NCBI GenBank assembly: GCA_020027875.1
Contig: JAHRHA010000049.1
Span: 1 to 40,879 of the forward strand
DNA from: Micromonosporaceae bacterium
GTDB taxonomy: Bacteria; Actinomycetota; Actinomycetes; Mycobacteriales; Micromonosporaceae
Direction of reading: 5' to 3'
DNA: 40,879 nucleotides
Both the position numbers and the translations under genes were made by a program. Below are positions 26,030-34,286 of the stretch, one piece after another (the first letter of the stretch is position 1; the number at the start of each line of letters is the position of its first letter). The notes under the pieces are model-generated. The model saw only the letters and a list, made by a program, of their open reading frames with translations, was not told the DNA's origin and searched no databases.

Positions 26030-26131
26030 TGGAAAGGGGTGCGCAGTGAGGCTTCCTGATCCGGCGGGATCGCATGTCGTACTGGTCGGCACCGCGGAGT
26101 ACGGCCGGTCCGATCTACGCGACCTTCCGCA

Positions 26132-26156
26132 TTGACGTCACGCGCAGTCACGTCAA
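26132..26156. terminator. Inverted repeat about 100 bases past the lacI stop
   Basis: TTGACGTCAC and GTCACGTCAA flank a GCGCA loop with one mismatch in ten. It may be a terminator for lacI or corA, or a regulator site, since it contains TGACGTCA; no U-tract is present. Confidence 0.35.
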
Positions 26157-26186
26157 CCGCCACGCGCCCCACGTGTCGCCGCAGGG

Positions 26187-26311
26187 CGTTTGCTCTGCTC
26201 CCGCAGAGGAAACACACACGCATTGTGACATAGCAATGCGTCACGTCTGTTAACCCTTTGCAATGCCCGCAGGTCGTGGTCAGTGATTCCTCCATGGGAG
26301 CAGAGCAAACG
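26187..26311. repeat. Long inverted repeat enclosing a smaller hairpin
   Basis: CGTTTGCTCTGCTCCC (26187-26202) is exactly complementary to 26296-26311. Past three mismatches the pairing resumes over GAGGAA and CAC, so the arms reach 29 bases (26187-26215 and 26283-26311) with 25 matches. The 67-base interior has an 8-bp perfect stem (ACGCATTG at 26218-26225 with 26234-26241). It could be a structured RNA, a bidirectional terminator or a miniature mobile repeat. Confidence 0.7.
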
Positions 26312-26409
26312 AGGTGACAAGGTTAGCCGAGGTCGCCGACGCACGCGCAGAGAGCATCACCGACGGTGACAGCCGTGATCGAGGCCAGCCGATACCGACC
26401 GTAACTGCG

Positions 26410-27381
26410 TCAGAGCCAGTCCTTGACCTTGAAGATGATGTATAGCCCGCCGGAGAGCATCACCATGATGGCCGCGGACGTCCAGAAGCCCCCCACCTGG
26501 CCGAAGCCGGGGTACGGCACGTTCTGGCCGTAGAAGCCGGTCACCGCAGTGGGGACGGCGATGATCGCGGCCCAACTGGTGACCTTCTTCATGATGGAGT
26601 TGAGCTTGTTGCCCCGCATCGTCAGGCGTGTGTCGTGAATGTTGGCCAGTAGGTCACGCAGCGACTCGGTCCACTCGGCCACGCGCAGGACATGGTCGTA
26701 CACGTCCTGGTAGTAGGGCGTCATCGTGTCGTCGACGATGCCGAGGTCTCGGCGCAGCAACGCGTTGACCACCTCGCGCATCGGTAGGACGAGCCGGCGA
26801 AAGTCCACCAGGCTCTTGCGCACCTCGAACGTGCGACGTTGCAGCTGGACGTCGCCCCCCTGCTCATCGAAGAGCGCGTCCTCAAGACTGTCGATCTCTG
26901 TGTCGAGCTGCTGTGCCGCGTCGAAGTGCGTGTCCACGACGTAGTCGAGCAGACCGTGCAGCAGGAAGCCCACGCCGCTCTTGGCGAGCTGCGACATCGC
27001 ATCCCAGCGGACAACGACCGCGTCGATGTCGAAGCCCTCCTCGGCGCGGACGGTGACGAGGGCGTTCGTCGTGATGAAGAGACTGACCTCGTGCGGGCGG
27101 AGCTGCTTGGTCGCCGGGTCCACCTCCACGGCGTACGCGTTGAGGAAGAGATGCTCGCTGTAGTGGTCGAGCTTCGGGCGTTCGCCGGTTTGGAGGGCGT
27201 CCTCGACGGCGAGTGTGTGTAGGCCCAGCTCCTCGCGCACCGCCTTGAGGTCGTCCTCGTCGGGGGCGCAGAGATCAAACCACACGGTGTTCGCCGGGTC
27301 GGCGAGGTGATCGGAGACGTCGGCGACCGGGAATCCGTCGGCCACCACTGTGCCGTCCCGGTAGCAACGGGTGCGGACCAT
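26410..27381 (-). CDS. corA: CorA-family Mg2+/divalent cation transporter
   Basis: A 323-residue protein with a large N-terminal cytosolic funnel (about residues 1-265, including the long helical stretch THFDAAQQLDTEIDSLEDAL) and two C-terminal transmembrane helices (about 268-286 and 298-317). The pore signature, usually YGMN, is YGQN here (284-287), a variant I believe common in actinobacterial members, so transport of Mg2+, Co2+ or another divalent ion is expected but the ion is uncertain. ATG 27381 is chosen because it lies one base after the DUF4097 stop; the frame is open upstream only as antiframe. It is the last gene of a four-gene minus-strand cluster. Confidence 0.9.
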   Translation of the reverse strand: MVRTRCYRDGTVVADGFPVADVSDHLADPANTVWFDLCAPDEDDLKAVREELGLHTLAVEDALQTGERPKLDHYSEHLFLNAYAVEVDPATKQLRPHEVSLFITTNALVTVRAEEGFDIDAVVVRWDAMSQLAKSGVGFLLHGLLDYVVDTHFDAAQQLDTEIDSLEDALFDEQGGDVQLQRRTFEVRKSLVDFRRLVLPMREVVNALLRRDLGIVDDTMTPYYQDVYDHVLRVAEWTESLRDLLANIHDTRLTMRGNKLNSIMKKVTSWAAIIAVPTAVTGFYGQNVPYPGFGQVGGFWTSAAIMVMLSGGLYIIFKVKDWL

Positions 27382-27382
27382 G

Positions 27383-28171
27383 TCAAGACGCCTTCGGCCG
27401 GACCGTGATGTCGCCGCTGTCCGTATGCAGGTCGAGGTCGTTCGGACTGTCGGGGTTGGTCGCCACCTCCACCGTCTCGCTACCACTCTCCGCCCCGGCG
27501 GTCACCCGGCAGCACCGCTCGGGCACACGGACCTCGATGGAACCGCTGTTGGCGCGGGCGGTCACGTCGCCGGTGCCCGGCAGGTCGAGGGTGATCGTGC
27601 CGGACGCGACCTCGATCATGGTGCGCGCGCCTCGCAGGTCACGGCCGTCGACGTCGCCCGAGGAGGTCGTGGCCGTCGTGTCGCCCGCGATATTGGTGAG
27701 CTCGATACGCCCCGAACCGGTCCGCGCGGTCACGGCGCCAGTCGCGTCGCTGACCCGGATGTCACCGGATCCGACCCGAACGTCGACATCGGACACCCCG
27801 CGCACGTCGATGGTCCCCGAACCGTTCTCTCCGGTCACCTTCACGCCGCGCGGCGTACGCACCTCGTAGGAGACGCTGCACTGGTTGCCACACTCGGTGC
27901 TGAGATGGAGGACGCCCTGCTCGACCCGGGTTGTCTTGCCAGGGACCTCCCGGACGTACCGCACCGATCGACGGATGTCCACGCCGGATACGGTGTCGTC
28001 GGCGCTTAGCGTGACATCCCCGCTGCCGCCGGAGATCCTGACCTCGGTGACCCGGTCCGGCAACTGTTCGCCGTCCTCGAGCCGGTTAGTCTCCAGTCCG
28101 CACGCGGCAGCGCTGGCGAGCGCGAGGGTACCGAGCACGGCCAGGATCACGACGCGAAGGCGCATGCCCAT
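27383..28171 (-). CDS. DUF4097-family lipoprotein with beta-helix repeats
   Basis: A 262-residue exported protein. Its N-terminus (basic MGMRLR, hydrophobic core, LASAAAC) marks it as a lipoprotein with Cys24 as the lipid anchor. The rest is a series of short beta-strand repeats built on SGSGDI/SGTI/SSGDV motifs, typical of DUF4097 adhesin-like right-handed beta-helices. Two Cys pairs (CGNQC and CC) may form disulfides. Function is unknown; relatives often accompany regulators or membrane proteins. It ends one base before corA and starts 17 bases after the monooxygenase stop, so it is probably co-transcribed with both. Confidence 0.87.
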   Translation of the reverse strand: MGMRLRVVILAVLGTLALASAAACGLETNRLEDGEQLPDRVTEVRISGGSGDVTLSADDTVSGVDIRRSVRYVREVPGKTTRVEQGVLHLSTECGNQCSVSYEVRTPRGVKVTGENGSGTIDVRGVSDVDVRVGSGDIRVSDATGAVTARTGSGRIELTNIAGDTTATTSSGDVDGRDLRGARTMIEVASGTITLDLPGTGDVTARANSGSIEVRVPERCCRVTAGAESGSETVEVATNPDSPNDLDLHTDSGDITVRPKAS

Positions 28172-28188
28172 GACCCTAAGGTAGGCGA

Positions 28189-29748
28189 CTAGACCGAGCC
28201 GCCGCGGGCTCGGTCGATCGCGGCCCGCACCGTGTTCGCGTCGGGGTCATTTAGGACGGCGGCGAGGTGCCCGTCGGGACGTACCACACCACACCAGCCT
28301 GGCCACGCCCGTAACGCCTCCGCCGCCAGCCCGTCACGATCGATAAGATCCAGGCGGTACGCGCGCGTGGGTACCTCAGTGTCCACAGTGGGCGTGATTG
28401 TGTGGCTGAGCACGGTGAACCCGGTGCCGAACAGCTCCCGGAGCCGCGTGGCGGAGGGTTCAGCGAGGACGCTCACCGGGGCGTCCGGGCAGAGCACGCC
28501 CGCCACCGGTGGCCGCGGTTGGCCCGGCCCAACAGGGAAGTGTTCCGGCGGGAGGCCGGTCGTCAGCGGTGAGTCCAGATACCAGTACGGCTCGGCCAGC
28601 TTGCCCGAGTTCACCTGTGCCCGCGCGGCCGGATCCACGACCGCGCGCTCGAGTACGTCGCGCCGCCAGGCCCACTCGGCGTCGCTCTGCGGCACCAGGA
28701 ACCGCATGGTGTCGCCGGTGACGCGCAGGTTCTCCCGCGCCGCAGCGGACCGCTCGTGCTGGTAGCTCGCCAGGAGCTCCGGCCCCGCCCAACCGGCCCG
28801 GTCGAAGGCGATCTTCCAGGCGGCGTTCTCGGCATCCTGCACACCCGAGTTCAGTCCCCTGGCGCCAAAGGGAGCCATCAGGTGCGCGGCGTCCCCCGCG
28901 AGCAGCACCCGACCCACCCGCATCCGGGACGCCATCCGCTGCTGGAACCGGTAGAGCGAGAGCCACACGATCTCGTACGCCCCGTCACCCACGATGCGCC
29001 GGATCCGTTCGTCCAGCCGGCCGGAGGCCTGGTCGGCGGCGAGGTCGAAGCCTTCGGGCACCTGCCAGTCGATGCGCCACACCGAGTCCGGCTGCGGATG
29101 CACGAGCACCTGCCGGCCAGGGTTCCACTCAGGGTCGAAGTGGAACCGCCGTTCCGCGCCGAAGGGTAGAACGGTGCGGATATCGGCGATGAGGAACAGG
29201 TCGGCGAAGGAGTGCCCCTCGAAGTCCAGCCGCAGCCGATCCCGTACGGCACTGTGCGACCCATCGGCCGCGACCAGATGAGTGCCGGTGACCTCGACGA
29301 TGCCGGTGGGCGTCTGTGCCCGTACCGTCACTACCGAGTGATCCTGACTCACGGCGGTAACGCGGTGGGCGTAGCGCAGATCGACCAGCGGTTGCTTGGC
29401 CACCGCCGACTCCAGCTTCCTCTCCACACTGGACTGTCCGATGTTGATGAACCCCGGAAAAGCACTGCGGCTCGGGTCGGGAAATGTGATCGTGAAAAGC
29501 TCGTGCTCCCGGTAGAACGTCCGGCCCACCTGCCACGTGACGCCCTCCCGCATGAGCGCCTCCGCGACGCCCACGCGGTGATAGATGTCGAGCACGTCGC
29601 GCTGCACGCAGATGGACTTCGACCCGACCAACTCGCGGCTTGGCTTGGCCTCCAGAATGACCGACGGCACACCCCAGCGCGCGAGCAGGAGGGCCGCCAT
29701 CAGGCCGACCGGGCCGCCGCCCACGATGAGCACGGGAGCGGCGTTCAC
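28189..29748 (-). CDS. Class A FAD-dependent aromatic monooxygenase
   Basis: A 519-residue flavoprotein of the FAD_binding_3 (MhpA/PheA/TfdB) type. GGGPVG (10-15) is the dinucleotide fold, ADGSHSAVR (161-169) the DG motif that contacts FAD and NAD(P)H, and GDAAHLMAPFGARGLNSG (285-302) the FAD ribityl-binding motif. The last 130 residues resemble the thioredoxin-like C-terminal domain of phenol hydroxylases. It would hydroxylate a phenolic ring with NAD(P)H and O2; the substrate is not deducible, though 3-(3-hydroxyphenyl)propionate-type acids are plausible. The GTG start overlaps the MBL stop by four bases, so the longer upstream frame is rejected. Confidence 0.9.
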   Translation of the reverse strand: MNAAPVLIVGGGPVGLMAALLLARWGVPSVILEAKPSRELVGSKSICVQRDVLDIYHRVGVAEALMREGVTWQVGRTFYREHELFTITFPDPSRSAFPGFINIGQSSVERKLESAVAKQPLVDLRYAHRVTAVSQDHSVVTVRAQTPTGIVEVTGTHLVAADGSHSAVRDRLRLDFEGHSFADLFLIADIRTVLPFGAERRFHFDPEWNPGRQVLVHPQPDSVWRIDWQVPEGFDLAADQASGRLDERIRRIVGDGAYEIVWLSLYRFQQRMASRMRVGRVLLAGDAAHLMAPFGARGLNSGVQDAENAAWKIAFDRAGWAGPELLASYQHERSAAARENLRVTGDTMRFLVPQSDAEWAWRRDVLERAVVDPAARAQVNSGKLAEPYWYLDSPLTTGLPPEHFPVGPGQPRPPVAGVLCPDAPVSVLAEPSATRLRELFGTGFTVLSHTITPTVDTEVPTRAYRLDLIDRDGLAAEALRAWPGWCGVVRPDGHLAAVLNDPDANTVRAAIDRARGGSV

Positions 29749-30704
29749 GATTGGAGCGCCTGCCACACCTCGCGGTCGCGCTCCGCCGTCCAGATCCGCG
29801 GCCAGTCGATGCCGTCGAGTTCGTCCCAGAGCCGCTGGACGTTGAACGGCAAGCAGTGCTCGAAGATCGGCCACCGGCCGAAGCGCTGCTCCAATGCGGC
29901 GTGGGTAGACCCGAACGCCTCCCGCAGCGACCCGCCGCGCGTGTGCACCGTGCCGACCTCCGCCCGCATCACAGTAAGAAAGTCGCGGGTCTGGGCGATC
30001 GCCGCGTCCACGGCGGCACAACCCCGCGCCACCGCCCCCCGCCCGCCGACCAGAGCCTCGGCGCCAAACGCTGCCACCCGGTCGAGCGTGCCGGTCGACC
30101 AGTCGCCGTGGAACGCGTCGCCGGTGTAGAGCGCGGCCTGTGCCTCGACGAGGTCGCCGGCGAACATGATGCGCTGGCGTGGCAACCAGCCCACGATGTC
30201 GCCGGCCGTGTGCCCGCGTCCGCAGTAGGCGAGAATCAGCTCACCCCGCTCGCCGCCGAGGTCGATGGTGAGCCGATCTCTGAACGTCACCGTCGGCCAG
30301 GTCAGGCCGGGGATCGTCTCCGCACCGGCGAAGAGCCGCGGCATCCGGCCCGCTTCGGACTCCCAGTCCTGCTGGCCCCGCTCGGCGATCAGCCGGCGGG
30401 TCTGCTCGTGCGCGACGATCGCCGCCGCATCGAAGGCGGCGGCGCCGAGCGTACGCACGGCGTGGTAGTGCGACAGCACCAGATAGCGCACCGGTTTGTC
30501 GGTGTGCTCCCGCAACCGGTCCAGCCACCGCCCGGCCATGAACGGGGTCGCGCGCGCCTCGAAGCAGACGAGGAAGTCCTCCCCCTCCACCGCCCCGACG
30601 TTGGGGTCACCCTCCGCGGTGAGCGCGTAGACACCGTCGCCGAGCACCTCGAGGGTCTCGGTCTTCTCCGCGAGATCCGCCGCGGACGCAAAGGGCTTGG
30701 CCAT
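29745..30704 (-). CDS. MBL-fold protein with altered metal site
   Basis: A 319-residue metallo-beta-lactamase-fold protein. Where typical members have HxHxDH, this has His79-Tyr-His81-Ala-Val-Arg84, losing the Asp and last His of the second metal site. The later ligands remain (His165 in GRGHTAGD, Asp184 in FAGDLVE). A single-metal hydrolase or a non-hydrolytic role is possible; I believe this SHYHAVR form is shared by a subfamily found next to aromatic monooxygenases, but could not check. ATG 30704 is where homology starts, and it lies 60 bases from the divergent propeller gene. Its stop overlaps the monooxygenase start (GTGA), so the two are surely coupled. Confidence 0.88.
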   Translation of the reverse strand: MAKPFASAADLAEKTETLEVLGDGVYALTAEGDPNVGAVEGEDFLVCFEARATPFMAGRWLDRLREHTDKPVRYLVLSHYHAVRTLGAAAFDAAAIVAHEQTRRLIAERGQQDWESEAGRMPRLFAGAETIPGLTWPTVTFRDRLTIDLGGERGELILAYCGRGHTAGDIVGWLPRQRIMFAGDLVEAQAALYTGDAFHGDWSTGTLDRVAAFGAEALVGGRGAVARGCAAVDAAIAQTRDFLTVMRAEVGTVHTRGGSLREAFGSTHAALEQRFGRWPIFEHCLPFNVQRLWDELDGIDWPRIWTAERDREVWQALQS

Positions 30705-30764
30705 GGCCCCAGCTTGCCCTCCCGGGCCCGCCATGGCGAGACTCGATCTGGACGGGAGGTCCGC

Positions 30765-32102
30765 ATGCCACCGAGCCGGGTCATCGACCTCGAGGTGCCG
30801 AGTCCGTGGGGGCCGCGCGTTCCCGCCGGCCGGCGGGGCCGCGGATCTGCGGTCGTCGGCCTGTGCGTCCTGCTGGTGCTGCTGCTGACCGGTCCGGCCC
30901 ACCTCGGCCCCGCGCTGACGCTGGCCTGGCGCGCCGAGGCTTTTCACGGCTTCTTCTGGCTACACGAGGACACCGCATATACCGCCACCCGCACGGCAGA
31001 CGGGCTGCGCCTGGTGTCGCGCGATCTCGCCACGGGCCGGGTCCAGTGGGAGCACCGGCTGCACGGCTCGCTCGCCGAGAGTTACCTCGGCGAGCCGACG
31101 ATGCTCATCCCGCGGTTCCCGCCGTACCCGGGCTCCCCCGCCACGACGCTGGTGCTCGACGCGACAACCGCGCGCCAGCTAGGCAGCTATCCGGTTCCGG
31201 CCGCGCCACTGGCGTACTTCGGCGACGGGGTCACGGTCATCGTGGATCGCGAACCGGGACCAACAACCAGGCCGGATGGGTCGACGATCGATGGTTGGCA
31301 GGAGGCCCACAGGGCCCGCGGAGTCGACCTGGCCACGGGCGAGACGATCTGGGACCGCCGGATCCCGCCAGGCACCTTCTGGGCCCTGCCCGGCGTCTAC
31401 CCCTGGATGGAGGGTTTCGTCGGCGCCGCCGCGCCGGCACGATGGATGGCCGTTATCGGTTCCGACGGCGCGGCCGAGGTATGGGATCTACATACCGGTC
31501 GGGTCACCGCACGCGGCAGACTCGGTCCCTTCGACAGTTGGTCGTACGCCATCGCGCTGCCCGACGTCCTGATCGTGAACTCGCAGGCCTGGCCCGAGAT
31601 GGTGCTCACCGGCTACGACCTGGGCACCCTTTCCGTCCGCTGGCGCATCCAATTGCCGGGCATCCCCGACGCGTCCGCATGGCCCGTCGAGTGCGTCGGG
31701 CTCGTCTGCTTGGTCTCCGCGTACGCGATCTGGGCGCTCGATCCCGCGGCCGGCGCGTTGGTCTGGCGTCAGCGAGCGCTGGAGGTCTATGCGGCCGGAT
31801 TCCGGATGCTCGCGGCCGTCACCTTCGACGGTCCGGTGCTGGTCGAGGTCGCGACGGGAGCGGCGCGGTCGCTCGGGGGAGGATGGCGGATCGTGGAGAA
31901 GCTGCCGCTGCGGCGCGAGCTGGTGGTGTCCCGTGTGGAGAGAGAGCGGACACAGCTGGGCCTGCTGGACCAGAACAGTGGCGGGATCACGGTCCTCGAC
32001 GACGTCGGCCACATCGAGTCCATCGGCGGATGTCACACGACCGGCACGCAGGTGGCGTGCACGGTCGGCGACGAGATGCGGGTGTGGCGGGTCCGCCGCT
32101 GA
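30765..32102 (+). CDS. Membrane-anchored PQQ-like beta-propeller protein
   Basis: A 445-residue protein with a basic N-terminus, one transmembrane segment (about residues 29-43) and an extracytoplasmic beta-propeller made of repeats such as LVSRDLATGRVQWEHRL, GVDLATGETIWDRRI, EVWDLHTGRVTARGRL and YDLGTLSVRWRIQL. These Asp-Leu-x-Thr-Gly turns resemble PQQ-type blades, but no catalytic or PQQ-binding residues are identifiable, so a scaffold or sensor role is likelier than an enzyme. GGGAGG (30754-30759) precedes the ATG by five bases. It is divergent from the MBL gene; the pirin follows 34 bases later on the same strand. Confidence 0.85.
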   Translation: MPPSRVIDLEVPSPWGPRVPAGRRGRGSAVVGLCVLLVLLLTGPAHLGPALTLAWRAEAFHGFFWLHEDTAYTATRTADGLRLVSRDLATGRVQWEHRLHGSLAESYLGEPTMLIPRFPPYPGSPATTLVLDATTARQLGSYPVPAAPLAYFGDGVTVIVDREPGPTTRPDGSTIDGWQEAHRARGVDLATGETIWDRRIPPGTFWALPGVYPWMEGFVGAAAPARWMAVIGSDGAAEVWDLHTGRVTARGRLGPFDSWSYAIALPDVLIVNSQAWPEMVLTGYDLGTLSVRWRIQLPGIPDASAWPVECVGLVCLVSAYAIWALDPAAGALVWRQRALEVYAAGFRMLAAVTFDGPVLVEVATGAARSLGGGWRIVEKLPLRRELVVSRVERERTQLGLLDQNSGGITVLDDVGHIESIGGCHTTGTQVACTVGDEMRVWRVRR

Positions 32103-32136
32103 TCCGGCCGGCCGGCGGGACGACGTAGGCTTCGGT

Positions 32137-33120
32137 ATGAGCAACCTCGATCCGGACCCGCACGAGACAATCTCCGGTGGGCGCGTGGGCGTCGCCACCG
32201 AACCGGTGCGCGAGCTGCTGGAGGGCCGCGACGTCGTGCTCGGCGGCACCCGCGGAATGTCGGTGGTGCGGACGCTGCCCAACAAGGAACGGCGGATGGT
32301 CGGCGCATGGTGCTTCGTCGATAGCTTCGGACCAGAATCGGTCAATGGCGGGCCCGGCATGCGGGTGGCGCCGCACCCGCACACCGGGCTGCAGACCGTG
32401 ACCTGGCTCGTCCAGGGCGAGGTGCTGCACCGCGACAGCCTCGCCAACCAGCAACTCATCCATCCTGGTCAGCTGAATTTGATGACCGCCGGCCGGGGGA
32501 TCTCGCACGCGGAGGAGTCGCCGACCGGCCACGGTCCGGTGCTGCAGGGCGTCCAGCTGTGGGTCGCCCTGCCCGACGAGCACCGCGGCGTGGCGCCAGA
32601 ATTCGACCATCATCGGGACCTGCCGGAGTTGGTGGACGGCGGCGTACGCGTACGAGTCCTCATCGGGGAACTCGGCGGTGCGCTGGCCGGTCAGGGGTCG
32701 CCCGCGCGTGCGTACAGCCCAATCGTCGGCGCGGAGGTCGCGTTCGATCGCGATGCCGAGACGAGGCTGAGCCTCGAGCCGGACTTCGAGTACGCCGCCG
32801 TGACGCTCTCCGGCGCGATCGAGGTGGATCGCGTACTCCTGTCACCCGGTTCACTGCTGTATCTCGGGTGCGGCCGAGTCGATCTGGCGCTGCGGGCGGA
32901 CCAGCCGGGCCGGCTGCTCCTGCTCGGCGGGGAGCCATTCGACGAAGAGATCATCATGTGGTGGAACTTCATCGGCCGAAGCCATGACGAGATCGTGCGG
33001 GCGCGCGAAGACTGGATGGCAGGTCGTGGTTTCGGCGAGGTGCGCGGATACGACGGTGGGCCGCTGCCCGCCCCAGCCATGCCCACGTCGACCCTCAAGC
33101 CGCGGGGGCGGCTCCGCTAA
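32137..33120 (+). CDS. Pirin family protein
   Basis: A 327-residue bicupin. The N-terminal cupin has the pirin iron-binding pattern: PHPHTGLQTVTW (two His), then HRD-and-GISHAEES, with a C-terminal cupin and the family ending GEPFDEEIIMWWNFIGRS. Pirins bind Fe and act as quercetin dioxygenases or redox-sensing regulators, so the role here is uncertain. ATG 32137 has only a weak AGG about seven bases upstream. A second pirin gene follows 77 bases later; the two are clearly paralogues but of different subfamilies. Confidence 0.9.
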   Translation: MSNLDPDPHETISGGRVGVATEPVRELLEGRDVVLGGTRGMSVVRTLPNKERRMVGAWCFVDSFGPESVNGGPGMRVAPHPHTGLQTVTWLVQGEVLHRDSLANQQLIHPGQLNLMTAGRGISHAEESPTGHGPVLQGVQLWVALPDEHRGVAPEFDHHRDLPELVDGGVRVRVLIGELGGALAGQGSPARAYSPIVGAEVAFDRDAETRLSLEPDFEYAAVTLSGAIEVDRVLLSPGSLLYLGCGRVDLALRADQPGRLLLLGGEPFDEEIIMWWNFIGRSHDEIVRAREDWMAGRGFGEVRGYDGGPLPAPAMPTSTLKPRGRLR

Positions 33121-33139
33121 GCTTCTTGCTCGGCGGAAT

Positions 33140-33153
33140 GTTGTCTAGGCAAC
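33140..33153. promoter_or_regulatory. Candidate MarR-type operator before the second pirin gene
   Basis: GTTGTCTAGGCAAC is a palindrome with one mismatched pair, 44 bases before the pirin ATG. Its TTG-N6-CAA core also occurs in the palindrome before marR (34251-34268), suggesting control by that regulator. Confidence 0.5.
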
Positions 33154-33197
33154 TACTGTTGTACCCGGCGTCCAGGAATCTGCGAGGGAGAATAGAC

Positions 33198-34211
33198 ATG
33201 CCCGCTGTCACGGTCGAGAACGTCCTGACCTTGCCCCGAGTGCCGCAGACAGACGCCGCTGTGCTCCGGCCGCGCCCGGTGGCCTCCGTCACCACGGCGC
33301 CCCGCGGCTTCGAGGGCGAGGGCTTCCCCGTCCGACGGGCCTTCGCGGGGGTGGATCTGCAGGCGTTGGACCCATTCATCCACATGGACCAGATGGGCGA
33401 GGTCGACTACGGGCCGGGCGAGCCCAGGGGCACCTCATGGCACCCGCACCGTGGCTTCGAGACGGTCACATACATGATCGACGGGGAGATGGCGCACTCC
33501 GACTCCAACGGTGGCGGCGGTCTGATCACTAATGGCGACACGCAGTGGATGACAGCCGGCGGAGGGATCTTGCATATCGAGACCCCGCCGGAGAGCCTCG
33601 TCGCCAGCGGCGGTCTGTTCCACGGCTTCCAGCTATGGGTGAACCTGCCGCGCCCGCTCAAGATGTCTCCACCGCGCTACCAGGACATCCGGGGCAACCG
33701 GGTGGCCCTGCTCTCCTCGGCCGACGGCGGGGCGCTGCTGCGCGTCATCGCGGGCGAGGTGGGCGGTCACGCCGGACCGGGCAGCACGCATACTCCGATC
33801 ACTCTCGTCCACGCCACGCTCAGCCCGGGCGCCTCGTTAACCCTGCCCTGGCGGCAGGACTTCAATGCCCTGGCCTATCTCCTGGGCGGGAAGGGAACCA
33901 TCGGCGACAAGGGCCGACCGATCGAAAGCGGTCAGCTCGCGGTCTTCGGCGAGGGCGACACCATCACCATCGCGGCCGACACCCAGCAGGAAGGGCATAG
34001 TCCCAACCTCGACGTGCTGCTCCTGGGCGGCCAGCCGATCCGCGAGCCGGTCGTCGCGTACGGTCCGTTCGTCATGAACACGAGGGCGGAACTGGTGAAG
34101 GCCTTCGAGGACTACCAGTCCGGCCGGCTGGGCACGATTCCGGCGGAGCACGCTGGTCCGGCCCCCCATTCGAGCGTCCGCGCCGACACCACCGGCGACG
34201 GTCGCGCGTAA
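33198..34211 (+). CDS. Pirin family protein (second copy)
   Basis: A 337-residue bicupin with HPHRGFETVTYMIDGEMAHSD and GGGILHIETPP supplying the metal-site His/Glu pattern of pirins, and a C-terminal cupin ending in GQPIREPVVAYGPFVMNTRAEL. This ending is the standard pirin C-terminal domain. ATG 33198 follows GAGGGAGAA. Role uncertain, as for the neighbour; pairing with an adjacent MarR gene suggests a stress- or ligand-responsive unit. Residues about 310-337 form a low-complexity tail. Confidence 0.9.
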   Translation: MPAVTVENVLTLPRVPQTDAAVLRPRPVASVTTAPRGFEGEGFPVRRAFAGVDLQALDPFIHMDQMGEVDYGPGEPRGTSWHPHRGFETVTYMIDGEMAHSDSNGGGGLITNGDTQWMTAGGGILHIETPPESLVASGGLFHGFQLWVNLPRPLKMSPPRYQDIRGNRVALLSSADGGALLRVIAGEVGGHAGPGSTHTPITLVHATLSPGASLTLPWRQDFNALAYLLGGKGTIGDKGRPIESGQLAVFGEGDTITIAADTQQEGHSPNLDVLLLGGQPIREPVVAYGPFVMNTRAELVKAFEDYQSGRLGTIPAEHAGPAPHSSVRADTTGDGRA

Positions 34212-34250
34212 TCCTCGCGGCAGGGTTGTCCTTCGAGCGCACTCGCAGGA

Positions 34251-34268
34251 TGCTTGAAGTGTCAAGCA
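34251..34268. promoter_or_regulatory. Perfect palindrome before marR, probable operator
   Basis: TGCTTGA (34251-34257) and TCAAGCA (34262-34268) flank AGTG. It lies just upstream of a TACGCT -10-like hexamer (34275-34280), so a bound MarR dimer would block its own promoter. Confidence 0.65.
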
Positions 34269-34286
34269 CCCTGATACGCTTCGATC

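Larger units (their letters stand above)
26030..26409. other. Intergenic region between convergent genes, rich in inverted repeats
   Basis: A 380-base region between the lacI and corA stops. It holds a 10-bp inverted repeat (26132-26156), a large 29-nt-arm inverted repeat (26187-26311) and an inner 8-bp hairpin (26218-26241). GC content is visibly lower than in the surrounding genes. A minus-strand frame at 26026-26295 with two CxxC pairs was considered but has non-actinobacterial codon use. Confidence 0.6.

Noticed and set aside
26026-26295. Minus-strand frame with two CxxC pairs, possible zinc ribbon
   Set aside because: Codons end often in A or T unlike neighbours, no ribosome site is present, and the frame runs through the inverted repeat and into lacI antisense.
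26410-27381. Loss of function in CorA because YGMN is YGQN
   Set aside because: The flanking structure is intact and this substitution is believed frequent in actinobacterial CorA proteins.
29751-30764. Upstream part of the frame leading into the beta-propeller gene
   Set aside because: It is antisense to the MBL gene; a strong ribosome site and a transmembrane start at 30765 mark the real beginning.
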